Assembly: GCF_947504225.1 (NCBI RefSeq)
Contig: NZ_CANNGT010000001.1
Location: forward strand, 186,001 to 250,000
DNA length: 64,000 bases
Origin: Brumimicrobium ulvae
Lineage (GTDB): Bacteria > Bacteroidota > Bacteroidia > Flavobacteriales_D > Crocinitomicaceae
Direction: 5' to 3'
The translations under genes were made by a program, and so were the position numbers. Every line of letters begins with the position of its first letter. Position 1 is the stretch's first letter. The notes under the pieces were generated by a model. The model was given only the letters and a program-made list of their open reading frames with translations. It made no database searches and was not told the origin of the DNA. Positions 54,082-63,126 of the stretch are shown one piece after another.

Positions 54082-55236
54082 TTATTTTATTTGATTTAAT
54101 TGGTTGTATAATTTATTTTGAAAGGACTCTTTGTTTTCTTTTTTATAGAATGTAATAAGGTTTTCATAATTTATCTTAGCTAATTCTAAATCTGGTTGTA
54201 TAGCATTGTTTTTAAGGTCTGTTTCAAACTCTTCCATTGAAAAGACCTTAAATCCTTCTTTTTTCAACCAATCATAATAAACATTTTTAGAATTTAAATA
54301 AACTTTAATTCCATAATTAAAAGCCATAAAAATATTTCCAACACCAAGTTGTCTGTATGAGTTTAAAACTAATGCAGTTGGCTTTTTATAAAAATTCTGA
54401 AATTCATTTTTAGTTAAAAAGTCTTCAATTAAAATAATGTTTGTTTTTTCATTAACAGTATTTCTAACTGCTCTTGCATAATTGTTATCTAATCCATAAT
54501 TAAACAACATCATAAATTTACAATTAGATTTTTCGGATGTCCTTTCAATAATGTCAATTAGATCTAAATGATTATTGTAAAAACTTCTATTATTTCCCAA
54601 AATAACCAAAGGAGAAGTTTTACATCTTTCATTAATTAATGTTATAATATTTACAGGTTTAAATTCTTCCTTTATAGGGAAGTTAAGGTAAGGAGGCAAA
54701 ATAGGCCATAATTGTTTTAAAAACGTATATTCCTCTTCATTTAAAACATACATATAATTTATTCGCTTAATGGCATCATTGAACAACTTTACTGGCGTTT
54801 TTTTATATCTAAGTAAGCCATTGATGTTTGAAATTGCTTTTCTAGCGAATACTTTAAATTTATTTTTCTGACTTTGTTTTTCATAAATGTAGGATTGCTC
54901 ACTTAGAAACATCTTTTTCATTTTTCCATAAAGTTCATACCCAAAGAATCTCCAAATAATTACCGTTTTTAACGGTAATTGTGTTATTATTCTGCACTTT
55001 ATTATGTTTAAGTCATAAATAATTACAATATCAGCTTGTTTACATAAACCAACTATTTTAGCGCGATCATTATGATTGTCTCTAAATAGCTTAATCTTTT
55101 CATTTTCATCTCCAGGATAGTTCCCTTTAAGCTGTATAATTACATTCATATTGTCGAAAAGATCTCCTTCAAATAAATCACTGTTAAAAATAAATTTATA
55201 ATCTGTATGAATATGTATTATTTTTAATTTTTTCAT
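54082..55236 (-). CDS. GT56 (WecF)-like glycosyltransferase
   Basis: The 384-residue product matches the plan of WecF, the TDP-Fuc4NAc:lipid II transferase: MKKLKIIHIHTDYKF at the start, IIWRFFGYELYGKM in the middle, SPLVILGNNRSFYNNHLDLI as the donor-domain start, and SYRQLGVGNIFMAFNYGIKV near the end, comparable to the Q-G-I-G region of WecF. I judge this by eye. Codon use is more AT-rich than that of the flanks. Its presence beside rmlA, an aminotransferase and an acetyltransferase is consistent with a dTDP-4-acetamido-sugar donor. Confidence 0.68.
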   Translation of the reverse strand: MKKLKIIHIHTDYKFIFNSDLFEGDLFDNMNVIIQLKGNYPGDENEKIKLFRDNHNDRAKIVGLCKQADIVIIYDLNIIKCRIITQLPLKTVIIWRFFGYELYGKMKKMFLSEQSYIYEKQSQKNKFKVFARKAISNINGLLRYKKTPVKLFNDAIKRINYMYVLNEEEYTFLKQLWPILPPYLNFPIKEEFKPVNIITLINERCKTSPLVILGNNRSFYNNHLDLIDIIERTSEKSNCKFMMLFNYGLDNNYARAVRNTVNEKTNIILIEDFLTKNEFQNFYKKPTALVLNSYRQLGVGNIFMAFNYGIKVYLNSKNVYYDWLKKEGFKVFSMEEFETDLKNNAIQPDLELAKINYENLITFYKKENKESFQNKLYNQLNQIK

Positions 55237-55242
55237 CTATAA

Positions 55243-55875
55243 TTATTTGTTCTTTATAACTTTAGCTGGAATACCAACAGCAACACAATTATCGGGTAAA
55301 TCTTTAGAAACAACTGCACCGGCACCAACCACAACGTTTTTGCCTATATTAATTTTAGGTAAAATTATGGCACCTGTTCCAATAAAAGTATTTGCGCCTA
55401 ACTTGCAGTTTCCTGAAATAGAAACATTAGGACATATTTCTGAGAACTCACCGATTTCAACATCGTGGCCAATTGAAGTAAGCTGGTTAACAATAGTTCC
55501 TTTTCTGATTGTCACGTCATTTGTAATCACTACTTTTTGCATAATATTACAGCCTTCTTCTATATTGACATTGTAGCTTCCAATCTGTGCAGTTGTGCTT
55601 ATCATAGACGTGAAAACACCTCCTAAATCAATGAATTTTTGATGTAGCATTCTTCTGTGTTTTGGATTGCCAACACCTATTGTAAAGGACTTACCGTTAT
55701 TTTTAAAATGAGTTAGAACTTCTTCTTTATTTTTTAAAATACTGAATTCACTAAATAGTTTATCTGGGATATCCATATTGACATCATCAAAAAATACGAG
55801 GTTATTTGTACAGTCGTTTTGTACACAGACTTCTAATACTTCCTTTGCAAATCCTTTGGCTCCAATTATTAACAT
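55243..55875 (-). CDS. NeuD/PglD/VioB-type sugar acetyltransferase
   Basis: From ATG 55875 the product has 210 residues: an N-terminal Rossmann-like half (LIIGAKGFAKEVLEVC) and a C-terminal left-handed beta-helix (GCNIMQKVVITNDV, HDVEIGEFSEICPNVSISGN, GANTFIGTGAIILP, KNVVVGAGAVVSKDLPDNCV). This is typical of the NeuD family, which includes enzymes acetylating UDP- or dTDP-4-amino-4,6-dideoxysugars. The catalytic His is likely the one in GHDVEIG. It follows the aminotransferase gene by 2 bp, so the pair should make a 4-acetamido sugar. Confidence 0.88.
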   Translation of the reverse strand: MLIIGAKGFAKEVLEVCVQNDCTNNLVFFDDVNMDIPDKLFSEFSILKNKEEVLTHFKNNGKSFTIGVGNPKHRRMLHQKFIDLGGVFTSMISTTAQIGSYNVNIEEGCNIMQKVVITNDVTIRKGTIVNQLTSIGHDVEIGEFSEICPNVSISGNCKLGANTFIGTGAIILPKINIGKNVVVGAGAVVSKDLPDNCVAVGIPAKVIKNK

Positions 55876-55877
55876 CA

Positions 55878-56960
55878 CTAATTATTTTGTACTCTTAATA
55901 AATACCTACAAATCAATTCAACCTCTTCCAACGTCAAGTCATAGTATAAAGGTAAGCACAATACTTTTTTAGCTACTTCATCTGTAAACGGCATTTCCGT
56001 ATACTCCAAATAAGGTAGTACACTTGATAATGATGGATAAAAATAGCGTCTAGTAAAAATTTCAAAACGTTCTAAGTAGTTTTTAGCTTTCAGCATAAGC
56101 GCTTCACTTTCAAAAACCAAAGGATAATAAGCATAGTTTAAGTTGGCTTTAGGGTGTAAAACCGGTTTAACGGCATTTAAGTTTTTCAAGCCTTTGTCGT
56201 AGGCCTCTGTCAATGTTTTTCGTTTTTCATGAATAGAATGGATGTACGGCAAGTTTGCCAATCCCATTGCAGCATGAAACTCAGAGTTTTTCCCATTGAT
56301 GCCTAATTCAGCAAACGCTTCCGGTCCATCAAAACCAAAGTTCCTAATGTACGCCACTTTCTTGAGCAATTCTGGATCTTTTGTGATGACTAATCCACCT
56401 TCTGTTGAGTGATATAGTTTTGTGGCATGCAAACTACAAATGCTAATATCACCATATTCAAAAATAGATTTGCCATTCACCTGAACACCAAAAGCATGTG
56501 CACCATCATAAATTACTTTTAGCCCATGTTTTTTTGCAATCTTTTCAATTGCCAATACATCACAAGGATTTCCGTAGACATGCGTTGCGAGTATTGCAGT
56601 CGTTTTATCTGTAATCGCCGCTTCTATTTTTGCTGGGTCAATATTTAGAGAGTCTTTGTCTATATCGACAAATACAGGTTTACACCCTTCCCAAACGATA
56701 CTGCTTGTTGTTGCAATAAATGAAAATGGAGTGGTAATGATTTCATCTTTTAATCCCAAGGCTTTTATAGCCATTTGTAAAGCAATCGTTCCATTGGTGA
56801 CAAACAAGAGGTGTTGAACATTTAAATGCTGTTTTAATTTCATTTCTAACTCACTGGCCAATGGTCCCATATTGGTTAGCCATTGTCTTTGCCAAATACC
56901 TTTAAGGTACTTTTCATATTCTTCTTGAGGAGGAAGAAAAGGTTTTGTTATTGGAATCAT
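55878..56960 (-). CDS. DegT/DnrJ/EryC1/StrS aminotransferase
   Basis: PLP sugar aminotransferase of 360 residues: VTNGTIALQMAIKAL, TTPFSFIATTSSIVWEGCKPVFVDID, VIYDGAHAFGV (the usual DAAH seen here as DGAH) and the PLP lysine in SLHATKLYHSTEGG. The HATK..STEGG type is found in enzymes that aminate dTDP-4-keto-6-deoxyglucose (VioA/FdtB-like). It most likely forms dTDP-4-amino-4,6-dideoxyhexose. It overlaps wzx by 4 bp. Confidence 0.9.
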   Translation of the reverse strand: MIPITKPFLPPQEEYEKYLKGIWQRQWLTNMGPLASELEMKLKQHLNVQHLLFVTNGTIALQMAIKALGLKDEIITTPFSFIATTSSIVWEGCKPVFVDIDKDSLNIDPAKIEAAITDKTTAILATHVYGNPCDVLAIEKIAKKHGLKVIYDGAHAFGVQVNGKSIFEYGDISICSLHATKLYHSTEGGLVITKDPELLKKVAYIRNFGFDGPEAFAELGINGKNSEFHAAMGLANLPYIHSIHEKRKTLTEAYDKGLKNLNAVKPVLHPKANLNYAYYPLVFESEALMLKAKNYLERFEIFTRRYFYPSLSSVLPYLEYTEMPFTDEVAKKVLCLPLYYDLTLEEVELICRYLLRVQNN

Positions 56961-58396
56961 TTTTTTAGGCCTTTTATTAGTTCCAAACCAAACTGCATTG
57001 ATTTGGTTTTAAATAAGTAATTTATAAATAAATATAATGGCGCACCTAGCAGTACAGGAATTATTATTTGAATGTACAAGGAATATTCATTAAAAAGAAT
57101 GACGCTGTAGTACATTGAAAATGAAACAATGGAAGCGATAATAAGAATAGGCACCATATCTAACAATTGTCTTGTTGTTTTGTAATCAATTAACTTTTGG
57201 CTATAATGTGTATTAATGAGTAAAGAAACAAAAGACACAGCTACGGTACTCCAAACAAGTCCTATAATTCCAAAAGGGAAAGAAATTACTATACCGAGTA
57301 CGATAATGAGTTTCTTATATACTTCAAGTTTTAAGAATAAGTTGCTTTTCCCATATACTTTAAGAATATTTAGATTAAAAGAGTGCACAGGATAAAAAAT
57401 ACTAGCCAAGCAAATTATTTGAAAATAAGGCACAGCATCCATCCACTGATCTCCGAGTATGAGTTGAAATAAAGGCGTAGCGATTGCAGCTAAACCAAAC
57501 ATTAGAGGAGTTGAAATAAAAAAAGAAAATTGAATAAGCTGTTTATAGACTTTAGCGATTCTTTCTTTTTCATCTTGAATTTTAGAAAGTAAGGGATAAG
57601 TAACTTTGCTAATAATACCAGTTAATATGGTAACTGGGTAATCGTTTAATTTTTTGGCCCTTTCAAAATAACCAAGGGATTGTACCGAGTAAAACTTTCC
57701 AATTACAACGTTATAAATATTATTAAAGACAGAATTTAAAATCCCTGATAGCATTAATTTGTAGCCAAACCCATAATGGTATTTCATTTTTTCTTTAGAA
57801 AAATACAAAGTGGGTTTCCAAGTTGAAAACAGCCACAAAAGAATAGAAAAAGTGATTTTATTAGATAAATGCATCCAAACCAAACTCCAAACTCCAAAGC
57901 CATTTATACTTAAAGTTATTCCAACAATTACACCCACAATAGTACTAGGAACATTGATGTATGTAATCTTTTTAAACTGCATATTACGATTCAGTTGAGC
58001 TAATTGAATAGCGGAAAATGCTGTTATTATGAAACTTAAACAATAAATTCTTATAATTTCAACTAAAATATTTTGTTCGAAGAACATCGCTATGTATGGA
58101 GCAGCGATGAAAAGCACGAGATAAACGAAAATACTGATTCCTAAATTAAGGTAGAAAACAGTTGAATAATCTTTATTGTCTGCCTCTTTTGTACGAATAA
58201 TAGATTGAGATAATCCGCTATCAACAAGGGTGTTACCTATAGCGAAAAAAACTGCAACCATTCCTATTAATCCATAATCAGTAGGGCCTAAAATCCTAGC
58301 AATAAATAATGTGGCGATAAACGATATTCCCGTTATTAGAAAAGTATCTAAGAAGGTCCAAATAACACCAGAAAAGGTCTGTTTTTTTAACGACAT
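56957..58396 (-). CDS. Wzx-like oligosaccharide flippase
   Basis: A 479-residue MATE-like/MOP superfamily membrane protein with about 14 hydrophobic segments. The N-terminus KKQTFSGVIWTFLDTFLITG with IARILGPTDYGLIGMVAVF is characteristic for the polysaccharide flippase family (MviN/Wzx-C). It moves the lipid-linked repeat unit across the inner membrane. Overlaps the aminotransferase start by 4 bp and abuts rfbA. Confidence 0.9.
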   Translation of the reverse strand: MSLKKQTFSGVIWTFLDTFLITGISFIATLFIARILGPTDYGLIGMVAVFFAIGNTLVDSGLSQSIIRTKEADNKDYSTVFYLNLGISIFVYLVLFIAAPYIAMFFEQNILVEIIRIYCLSFIITAFSAIQLAQLNRNMQFKKITYINVPSTIVGVIVGITLSINGFGVWSLVWMHLSNKITFSILLWLFSTWKPTLYFSKEKMKYHYGFGYKLMLSGILNSVFNNIYNVVIGKFYSVQSLGYFERAKKLNDYPVTILTGIISKVTYPLLSKIQDEKERIAKVYKQLIQFSFFISTPLMFGLAAIATPLFQLILGDQWMDAVPYFQIICLASIFYPVHSFNLNILKVYGKSNLFLKLEVYKKLIIVLGIVISFPFGIIGLVWSTVAVSFVSLLINTHYSQKLIDYKTTRQLLDMVPILIIASIVSFSMYYSVILFNEYSLYIQIIIPVLLGAPLYLFINYLFKTKSMQFGLELIKGLKK

Positions 58397-59269
58397 TTAC
58401 CTTGCAGTAATCTTTTTTAAGTAATCAAAGTATCCTCCTTTGAGGTTTTCAACTTCTTTCGCTACAACTTCTTTATTAATCCAATTGTAATTAACAGCAA
58501 TCTCCTCCAAACAAGCAATTTTCAATCCAGTACGTTTTTCAATTGCCTTTACAAATTCTGTAGCTTCAGTTAGTGCTTCGTGCGTTCCCGTATCCAACCA
58601 GGCAAAACCTCTGCTTAACACTTGGAGTTTTAGGTTTTTATCTTCTAAATATTTTTGATTTACTGTGGTAATTTCCAATTCTCCACGATCAGAAGGTTTA
58701 ACGCTTTTTGCAATTTCAATCACTGAGTTAGGGTAGAAGTAGAGACCGACAACCGCGTAATTTGATTTCGGTTCCTTAGGTTTTTCTTCAATGCTGATCA
58801 CATTTTTATTTTCATCAAATTCAGCTACGCCATAACGTTCTGGGTCATTCACATAATTTCCAAATACAATGGCTTTCCCTTCTTTTTTTACGGTGTTTAC
58901 AGCATCAAATAGTATTTTTTGAAGTCCAGCACCATAGAAAATGTTATCTCCAAGGACCAAACACACATCGTCGTCTCCAATGAACTCTTCTCCCAAAATA
59001 AACGCTTGTGCTAAACCATCAGGACTTGGTTGTTCTTTGTATTCTAATTTTATTCCAAACTGTGAACCATCACCTAATAACTTTTTAAAATTCGGTAAAT
59101 CATGTGGAGTAGAAATAATTAAAACCTCACGAATTCCTGCCAACATTAACACAGACAATGGGTAATAAATCATTGGTTTATCGTAAATCGGTAGTAATTG
59201 CTTGCTCACTGCTAAAGTTAGTGGGTGGAGACGTGTTCCGGAGCCTCCGGCTAGAATGATTCCTTTCAT
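58397..59269 (-). CDS. rfbA: glucose-1-phosphate thymidylyltransferase
   Basis: The 290-residue RmlA enzyme makes dTDP-glucose from dTTP and glucose-1-phosphate. It has the nucleotide-binding [20 protein letters not shown] and [29 protein letters not shown], and [16 protein letters not shown]. Length fits the short form. rmlB, rmlC and rmlD are not in the window, so dTDP-4-keto-6-deoxyglucose synthesis must use a gene elsewhere or to the right. It is preceded by a simple-repeat segment at 59277-59330. Confidence 0.95.
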   Translation of the reverse strand: MKGIILAGGSGTRLHPLTLAVSKQLLPIYDKPMIYYPLSVLMLAGIREVLIISTPHDLPNFKKLLGDGSQFGIKLEYKEQPSPDGLAQAFILGEEFIGDDDVCLVLGDNIFYGAGLQKILFDAVNTVKKEGKAIVFGNYVNDPERYGVAEFDENKNVISIEEKPKEPKSNYAVVGLYFYPNSVIEIAKSVKPSDRGELEITTVNQKYLEDKNLKLQVLSRGFAWLDTGTHEALTEATEFVKAIEKRTGLKIACLEEIAVNYNWINKEVVAKEVENLKGGYFDYLKKITAR

Positions 59270-59276
59270 GTTTTTA

Positions 59277-59330
59277 TGCTTTTGGCGTTAGGCAGTTAGC
59301 TATAAGCTTGTTTTGCCTTCGGTTTTATAT
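59277..59330. repeat. simple repeat upstream of rfbA
   Basis: TTTTGGCGTTAGGCAGTTAG and the neighbouring units belong to the same irregular family as those at 40781 and 47446, here between rfbA and pgi. Confidence 0.45.
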
Positions 59331-59376
59331 TTAAGTTTGATTGTTCGTTTATTATTTAAAATAAGTAAATGTTATT

Positions 59377-61032
59377 CTACAAGGTAGATTTGCCTACAAC
59401 CTTCTCTTTACAATTATTCAAGAAATTTAACTGTCCATTCGTAGAGCTATCAAATGCATCACCATTATATTCACCTTGAAGCGCTTCCAATTTACTCGTC
59501 GAAAGTTCTTTTCCTAATTCTACTCCCCATTGGTCAAAACTAAAAATATTCCAAATAACACCTTGAACAAATATTTTATGTTCATAAAAAGCAAGTAAAC
59601 TACCAAGGCTGTATGGAGTTAATTTCTTGAGCAATATTGTATTGGATGGTCTATTTCCTTCAAAAGCTTTATAATTTTTATTTTCTTCGGTCGTATTCGC
59701 TAAACCATCAACTTCTTTTATTGTCCGCCCTTTTAACAAAGCTTCTGTTTGAGCAATGGCATTACAAATTAATTTATTTTGATGATCATCCAATGTTGAA
59801 TGAGTACCAATTGGTATAATAAAATCACAAGGAATAAACTGTGTCCCTTGATGTAATAATTGATGATAAGAATGTTGTCCATTTGTTCCAACTTCTCCCC
59901 AAATGGCAACACCAGTTTTGTAATTTACTGGAAGTCCGTTTCTGTCAATGTTTTTTCCATTACTTTCCATTGCTGCTTGTTGTAAGTAAGCTTTGAATTT
60001 AGAAAGGTGGTGAGAGTAGGGAAGTACAGCTTCACTTTGTGCATTAAAGAAGTTTATATACCAAATACTCAACAATGCCATAATAATAGGAACGTTTTTA
60101 TTGAAGTCTTCATTAACAAAATGTTGATCTGCAGTGTTTGCTCCTTGTAAAAGTTGTTCGTAATTATCATAACCAATTGTTAGAGCTATGGAAATCCCCA
60201 TCGATCCCCAGAGACTAAATCTTCCACAAACCCAATCCCATATTTTGTATATGTTTCCATTTGGAATTCCGAATTCATTGGCTGCTAGCTTGTTTCCGGT
60301 TATTGCAATAAAATGATTTTGAATAAAATCTTCATTTTTACATTCCTCAAGGAACATCTCTTTTATCGTATTGGCATTGGTAAAAGTTTCTTGGGTTGTA
60401 AAAGTTTTTGACGCTATTATAAAGAGCGTTTCATCAAAATTAATTTCAGAAACTACTTCTAAAAGATTGGCACTATCAACATTACTGATGAAAAATGATT
60501 TAATTCCATCTAACCAATAAGGTTTTAAAGCCTCATTTACCATAGCAGGTCCTAAATCACTTCCCCCTACACCAATATTAACTATGTATTTAATGTTTTT
60601 GCCTGTGTAACCTTTCCATTTACCAGAATGAATCTCATTACAAAGCTTTTCAATCCTTCTCCTCTCTTCTTGAACTAATGGAGTAATGTTTTCATCATCA
60701 ACTAAAATCTCCTCATCTGAAAAATTTCGTAAAGCGGTATGTAAAACGGCTCTATCTTCTGTTTCATTGATTTTCTCACCAGTAAACATCGCTTGAATAG
60801 CCGCAGAGAGCTGACATTCATTTGCTAAATCAACTAATAATTCAATAGTTTTATCGTTTGCAATATTCTTAGAATAATCGAATAAAATCTCTTCGAACTC
60901 AATAGAGAACTTGTCAAATCGATTCACATCATTGTCAAAAAGCTCATTCATATTCATCGAATGATGCGTCAGATAATACGCTTTTAGCTTTTTCCAAGCT
61001 TTGGTTTGTGTGGGGTTAATTTTTGGGAACAC
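59377..61032 (-). CDS. pgi: glucose-6-phosphate isomerase
   Basis: Full-length 551-residue Pgi with NIGVGGSDLGPAMVNEALKP, the signature SKTFTTQETFTNA, and GVAIWGEVGTNGQHSYHQLL containing the catalytic Glu and His region. It interconverts glucose-6-P and fructose-6-P. Its location beside rfbA and the polysaccharide genes links glycolytic flux to nucleotide sugars. The product is cytosolic. Neighbouring genes differ in role, so it could also have its own promoter. Confidence 0.96.
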   Translation of the reverse strand: MFPKINPTQTKAWKKLKAYYLTHHSMNMNELFDNDVNRFDKFSIEFEEILFDYSKNIANDKTIELLVDLANECQLSAAIQAMFTGEKINETEDRAVLHTALRNFSDEEILVDDENITPLVQEERRRIEKLCNEIHSGKWKGYTGKNIKYIVNIGVGGSDLGPAMVNEALKPYWLDGIKSFFISNVDSANLLEVVSEINFDETLFIIASKTFTTQETFTNANTIKEMFLEECKNEDFIQNHFIAITGNKLAANEFGIPNGNIYKIWDWVCGRFSLWGSMGISIALTIGYDNYEQLLQGANTADQHFVNEDFNKNVPIIMALLSIWYINFFNAQSEAVLPYSHHLSKFKAYLQQAAMESNGKNIDRNGLPVNYKTGVAIWGEVGTNGQHSYHQLLHQGTQFIPCDFIIPIGTHSTLDDHQNKLICNAIAQTEALLKGRTIKEVDGLANTTEENKNYKAFEGNRPSNTILLKKLTPYSLGSLLAFYEHKIFVQGVIWNIFSFDQWGVELGKELSTSKLEALQGEYNGDAFDSSTNGQLNFLNNCKEKVVGKSTL

Positions 61033-61102
61033 TTTTTTGTTGAATTGTTAACTTTTTAAGTCGTGAAGTTGGTTGTTTTGTACTATCAGAGACAGTCTTC
61101 AA

Positions 61103-61480
61103 TTATGCAACTGATGATTTGCAAAAATGGACTAAATCTTTTTCTACAATCTGCTCAGGGTTGTAATCATTAATTTCATCAAAATGAAACACCCCTAAAC
61201 TATTGTATAATCCATTTGAATTTTCACTTTCAATGGTCTCTAATCGTTGTATTTCAGCTATACTGCTATTGTTCACAATTATACTTATTCCGCTTTTTAA
61301 ATGAGGTTCACTCAGTTTATGAATAACTATTCCATCCTTACAAAAAGTTAATTGACTTGTAATTAGTGGTTGTGGAATAGGGGAGTTACTACTAGCATTG
61401 TATTGATTCACTTTTTCCTTTAGCAATTTATGATACTGTTCTTCTAAAGCGATCCATTGATTTTTAGGTTGTGTATTCAT
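61103..61480 (-). CDS. hypothetical protein
   Basis: The 125-residue product is soluble and acidic-basic mixed, with QPLITSQLTFCKDGIVIHKL and SISIIVNNSSIAEIQRLETI-like strands (here GISIIVNNSS) and no known domain. It lies between pgi and the inserted ATPase gene on the same strand. The low Ala/Gly content and high Asn/Ser are unlike its neighbours. Real coding is probable but not certain. Confidence 0.5.
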   Translation of the reverse strand: MNTQPKNQWIALEEQYHKLLKEKVNQYNASSNSPIPQPLITSQLTFCKDGIVIHKLSEPHLKSGISIIVNNSSIAEIQRLETIESENSNGLYNSLGVFHFDEINDYNPEQIVEKDLVHFCKSSVA

Positions 61481-61549
61481 TTGATTTGGTTTTATTGGTT
61501 ATTCGGTTATTCAACAATTCAATTATTCAACTATTCAGTTTTCGGCTGT

Positions 61550-61605
61550 TCTCGACACTTCGGCTTCGCTCAGTGCTGGCAAGCTCGAACTTGAAACAAA
61601 TTGAT
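61550..61605. repeat. family D direct repeat, left copy
   Basis: A 56-nt segment starting TCTCGACACTTCGGCTTCGC is repeated at 63011-63065 with one deletion. Further matching AT-rich text precedes each copy, and GCAGAACTATCGAAGG follows each. Together they bracket the DUF4143 ATPase gene. Confidence 0.8.
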
Positions 61606-61650
61606 AATTCGGTTTTGCTCAGCAGAACTATCGAAGGGCCGGGTGGTTAT

Positions 61651-62871
61651 TTAACTCATTAAAAACTCGCGTAAGCTTTCATTTTGGATACCTTCTACCG
61701 TATTTCCTGAAAAGCTTTCTAATGTAATCACTTTTTTAGGATAGTTGTCTTTTATTTGTTTGAGGTTGCCAAATTCACGTGCTAAAGTAGCCTCATCGTT
61801 TAAACTAAGTGCCACTTGCAGGTATAGCTTTTCACCATCTTTTTCAGCAACAAAATCAATTTCTTTCTTTCCTAAGGTGCCAACTAGCACTTTGTATCCT
61901 TTAAAAACGAGGTGATTGTACACCACATTCTCCATGATCTTTCCACGGTCTTCTAATCGGTATCCCCAAAGACCATTTCTAATTCCTAAATTTTCGAAAT
62001 AATATTTTTCACCAATTTCAAAGAGTCGTTTTCCTACCAGATCGTAACGCCCGACCTTATGTACTAAAAATGCATTGACAAGGTGTTGAATATAGTTTTG
62101 AACTTGGTTAGGCGCCATTTTTATTTGTTGAGATTTTAAAAAGTCACTAATCTTTTTAGCAGAAAATAAACTTCCAGTATGTGCCGCTAAAAACAGTACC
62201 AATTGTTCTAGAAAATTCACATTTCGGATTGCGTATCTATTGATGATATCCCTATAGACAATACTTTGGTAGATATTTTTCAAATATTCAAAAACAATTT
62301 CATCCTTTAACTCTAAATGAATCAAGTACGGAAGACCTCCATATTTCAAATATTTGTATAAACTCGCTTCACTTTCTGTAAGCTCATGAAAGGCTAAAAA
62401 CTCAGGGTAAGAGAGGCTAAATATCTCTACAGCAATGTATCTCCCACTTAAATGCCCTGCAATATCTCCTGATAATAAATTTGCATTGCTCCCTGTACAA
62501 TATATATCTAAATTTTCTTGAAGTAAAAGCGAGCGAAGTGCATCTCCAAAGTTTTCTATATCCTGAATTTCATCAATAAACACATAGGTTTTTCTAGATT
62601 CAGCAGCTTTTTCTAGCACATATTCATTTAAATCTGAAGCTGTCTTTAAAAAAGAAAAGGCTAAATCTTCTTTGTTAATGTAAAGAATTTCAGCTTTCTG
62701 ATCTTGCTCTACAACCAACTGAATAATTTGATAAAGCAAATAACTTTTACCCACGCGCCGTTGCCCAGTTAAGACTTTTATTATCGGTTTCCCAATAAAT
62801 GGTTTAATCTTATCTAAATACGCTGGGCGTTTGCGAATATTGTTCGGTATACTTCTGTCATTTATTTTCAC
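61651..62871 (-). CDS. AAA ATPase with DUF4143 domain
   Basis: The 406-residue protein has Walker A TGQRRVGKSYLLYQ (near residue 37) and Walker B TYVFIDEIQDIENF, then CTGSNANLLSGDIAGHLSGR (sensor region), and a C-terminal DUF4143 domain with a winged-helix-like part and a nuclease-like ending (KKEIDFVAEKDGEKLYLQVA). Genes of this type are common, mobile-looking and of unknown function in Bacteroidota. It has its own spacer with family D repeats at both sides and interrupts the polysaccharide locus. The PD-(D/E)XK-like EIDF...LQVA element suggests a possible nuclease fold, which is inference. Confidence 0.85.
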   Translation of the reverse strand: MKINDRSIPNNIRKRPAYLDKIKPFIGKPIIKVLTGQRRVGKSYLLYQIIQLVVEQDQKAEILYINKEDLAFSFLKTASDLNEYVLEKAAESRKTYVFIDEIQDIENFGDALRSLLLQENLDIYCTGSNANLLSGDIAGHLSGRYIAVEIFSLSYPEFLAFHELTESEASLYKYLKYGGLPYLIHLELKDEIVFEYLKNIYQSIVYRDIINRYAIRNVNFLEQLVLFLAAHTGSLFSAKKISDFLKSQQIKMAPNQVQNYIQHLVNAFLVHKVGRYDLVGKRLFEIGEKYYFENLGIRNGLWGYRLEDRGKIMENVVYNHLVFKGYKVLVGTLGKKEIDFVAEKDGEKLYLQVALSLNDEATLAREFGNLKQIKDNYPKKVITLESFSGNTVEGIQNESLREFLMS

Positions 62872-63010
62872 TGTGATTTTAGTTTTGTGTAAATATAATG
62901 AAAGTTATAAGTATAGTTATAGTTTTTTGGTGTTTAGTCGATAGTCTGTGGTCATGAATCTATGGTCTTGAGTCTATTTTCGGTTGTTCAGTATTCGATT
63001 ATTCGGTTAT

Positions 63011-63065
63011 TCTCGACACTTCGGCTTCGCTCAGTGCTGGCAAGCTCGAACTTAAACAAATTGAT
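63011..63065. repeat. family D direct repeat, right copy
   Basis: It matches the left copy (61550-61605) for 55 nt and is followed by a degenerate partial copy (63080-63118) ending GCAGAACTATCGAAGG. No target-site duplication can be defined. Confidence 0.8.
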
Positions 63066-63126
63066 TTATGACTCTCTGTTCTCGACACTTTGACTAAGCT
63101 GAGCAGAACTATCGAAGGATCTTTTT

